A stretch of DNA of 64,000 nucleotides from Morchella semilibera (Eukaryota > Ascomycota > Pezizomycetes > Pezizales > Morchellaceae): NCBI GenBank assembly GCA_009192285.1, contig CM018604.1, forward strand, positions 558,001 through 622,000. Direction: 5' to 3'. Below are positions 63,605 through 64,000 of the stretch, piece after piece. The notes below the pieces were generated by a model. It searched no databases. It was not told the origin of the DNA and saw nothing but the letters and a program-made list of their open reading frames with translations. The translations under genes were made by a program, and so were the position numbers. The stretch's first letter is position 1; the number at the start of each line of letters is the position of its first letter.

Positions 63605-64000
63605 ATGGGGACTAGAATAGTCTGATTCCCGTTAAATTTCTTTTCTTGATATATTTATTAAATGTAGTCTCCCCAGGAACGAAGCTGAGGTTTTTCAATC
63701 GGCCAATATCTCTTGCTGTGTCCGAAGAAGAGTAGGCTTAGGAGACAAAATAGATATCTTGGGGAGGCACTGGGGGGCCTTTGAGCAATTATGAAGCGTA
63801 TGGAGGTCGTAGACATATTCTTTGTTTGCAACAATGCTACCTCCAGTGGAAAGTTTATCCTTGGGGGCCGCACCAATTAACCAAGAACTCACAACAGGGA
63901 AAGTTTGCTCACCTTGTTTGTGCTCTTTGTTTGGTCTGGAGGAAATTTCATTGTTTTGATTGTGCAGTAACAATGGAGAAAGTACAAGTGCCCAATGGTT
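63605..64000. other. right edge, upstream of the 63604 gene
   Basis: Presumed promoter region. A 92-codon minus-strand open frame (63695-63973) shows no recognisable features and is not called. Confidence 0.4.

Noticed and set aside
62958-63620. 220-codon frame antisense to the CxxC gene
   Set aside because: It mirrors the Ala/Lys/Glu-rich exon; no independent domain or start context was seen.
63695-63973. 92-codon minus-strand frame at the right edge
   Set aside because: No recognisable features; more likely the promoter region of the 63604 gene.

Overview
This is a stretch of nuclear DNA from a filamentous ascomycete, most probably Pezizomycotina and possibly Pezizomycetes. The basis is the intron style (about 45-100 nt, GT..AG, with CTAAC-like branch sites), the fused HIS4 histidine gene, and fungal orthologs of WASP/Las17, Cmc1, Nop4 and Apm1. 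I could not run searches, so the clade and all gene names come from reading the proteins. Exon structures were worked out by hand from splice signals and reading-phase arithmetic.

Layout. 1-3.7 kb is gene-free and holds a near-perfect palindrome and two tRNA-derived SINE copies. 3.7-7.7 kb has HIS4 (minus, with five apparent single-base deletions) divergent from TAF9. 8.4-25.8 kb holds a small membrane protein, CMC1, a PRS5-type PRPP synthetase, LAS17/WASP, a small unknown protein divergent from NOP4, and an ArsH-like flavoprotein, separated by gene-poor stretches with palindromes. A different tRNA-like SINE lies at 26.9 kb. 27.7-44.4 kb is a dense housekeeping block: PRI2, DPM2, APM1, RPS3, ALG7, IPP1, SNU13, VMA3, RLP24, PAM18 and RCL1. 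44.7-48.6 kb has a LINE reverse-transcriptase relic, two related coiled-coil genes and RRP17/NOL12. 49-54 kb is accessory DNA with a decayed F-box/ankyrin gene. 54.1-56.5 kb encodes an F-box, cysteine-rich and chromodomain-like fusion protein. 58.5-63.6 kb carries two unfamiliar minus-strand genes, one a multi-exon protein with several CxxC pairs and the other proline-rich and acidic.

Themes. Six genes serve ribosome production or the ribosome itself (NOP4, RPS3, SNU13, RLP24, RCL1, RRP17), four of them within 38.3-48.6 kb. Mitochondrial assembly (CMC1, PAM18), the early secretory pathway (ALG7, DPM2, APM1), V-ATPase (VMA3), replication (PRI2), transcription (TAF9), actin (LAS17) and metabolism (HIS4, PRS, IPP1) are also present. 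Many genes sit in divergent pairs that share short promoters.

Most worth a second look: the F-box/chromodomain-like fusion at 54.1 kb, the CxxC multi-exon gene at 61-63.6 kb, the excess of the palindrome TACATGTA (16 exact copies), the run of homopolymer frameshifts in HIS4, the coiled-coil paralog pair, and very small exons (8 nt, 13 nt, and an ATG-only coding exon).
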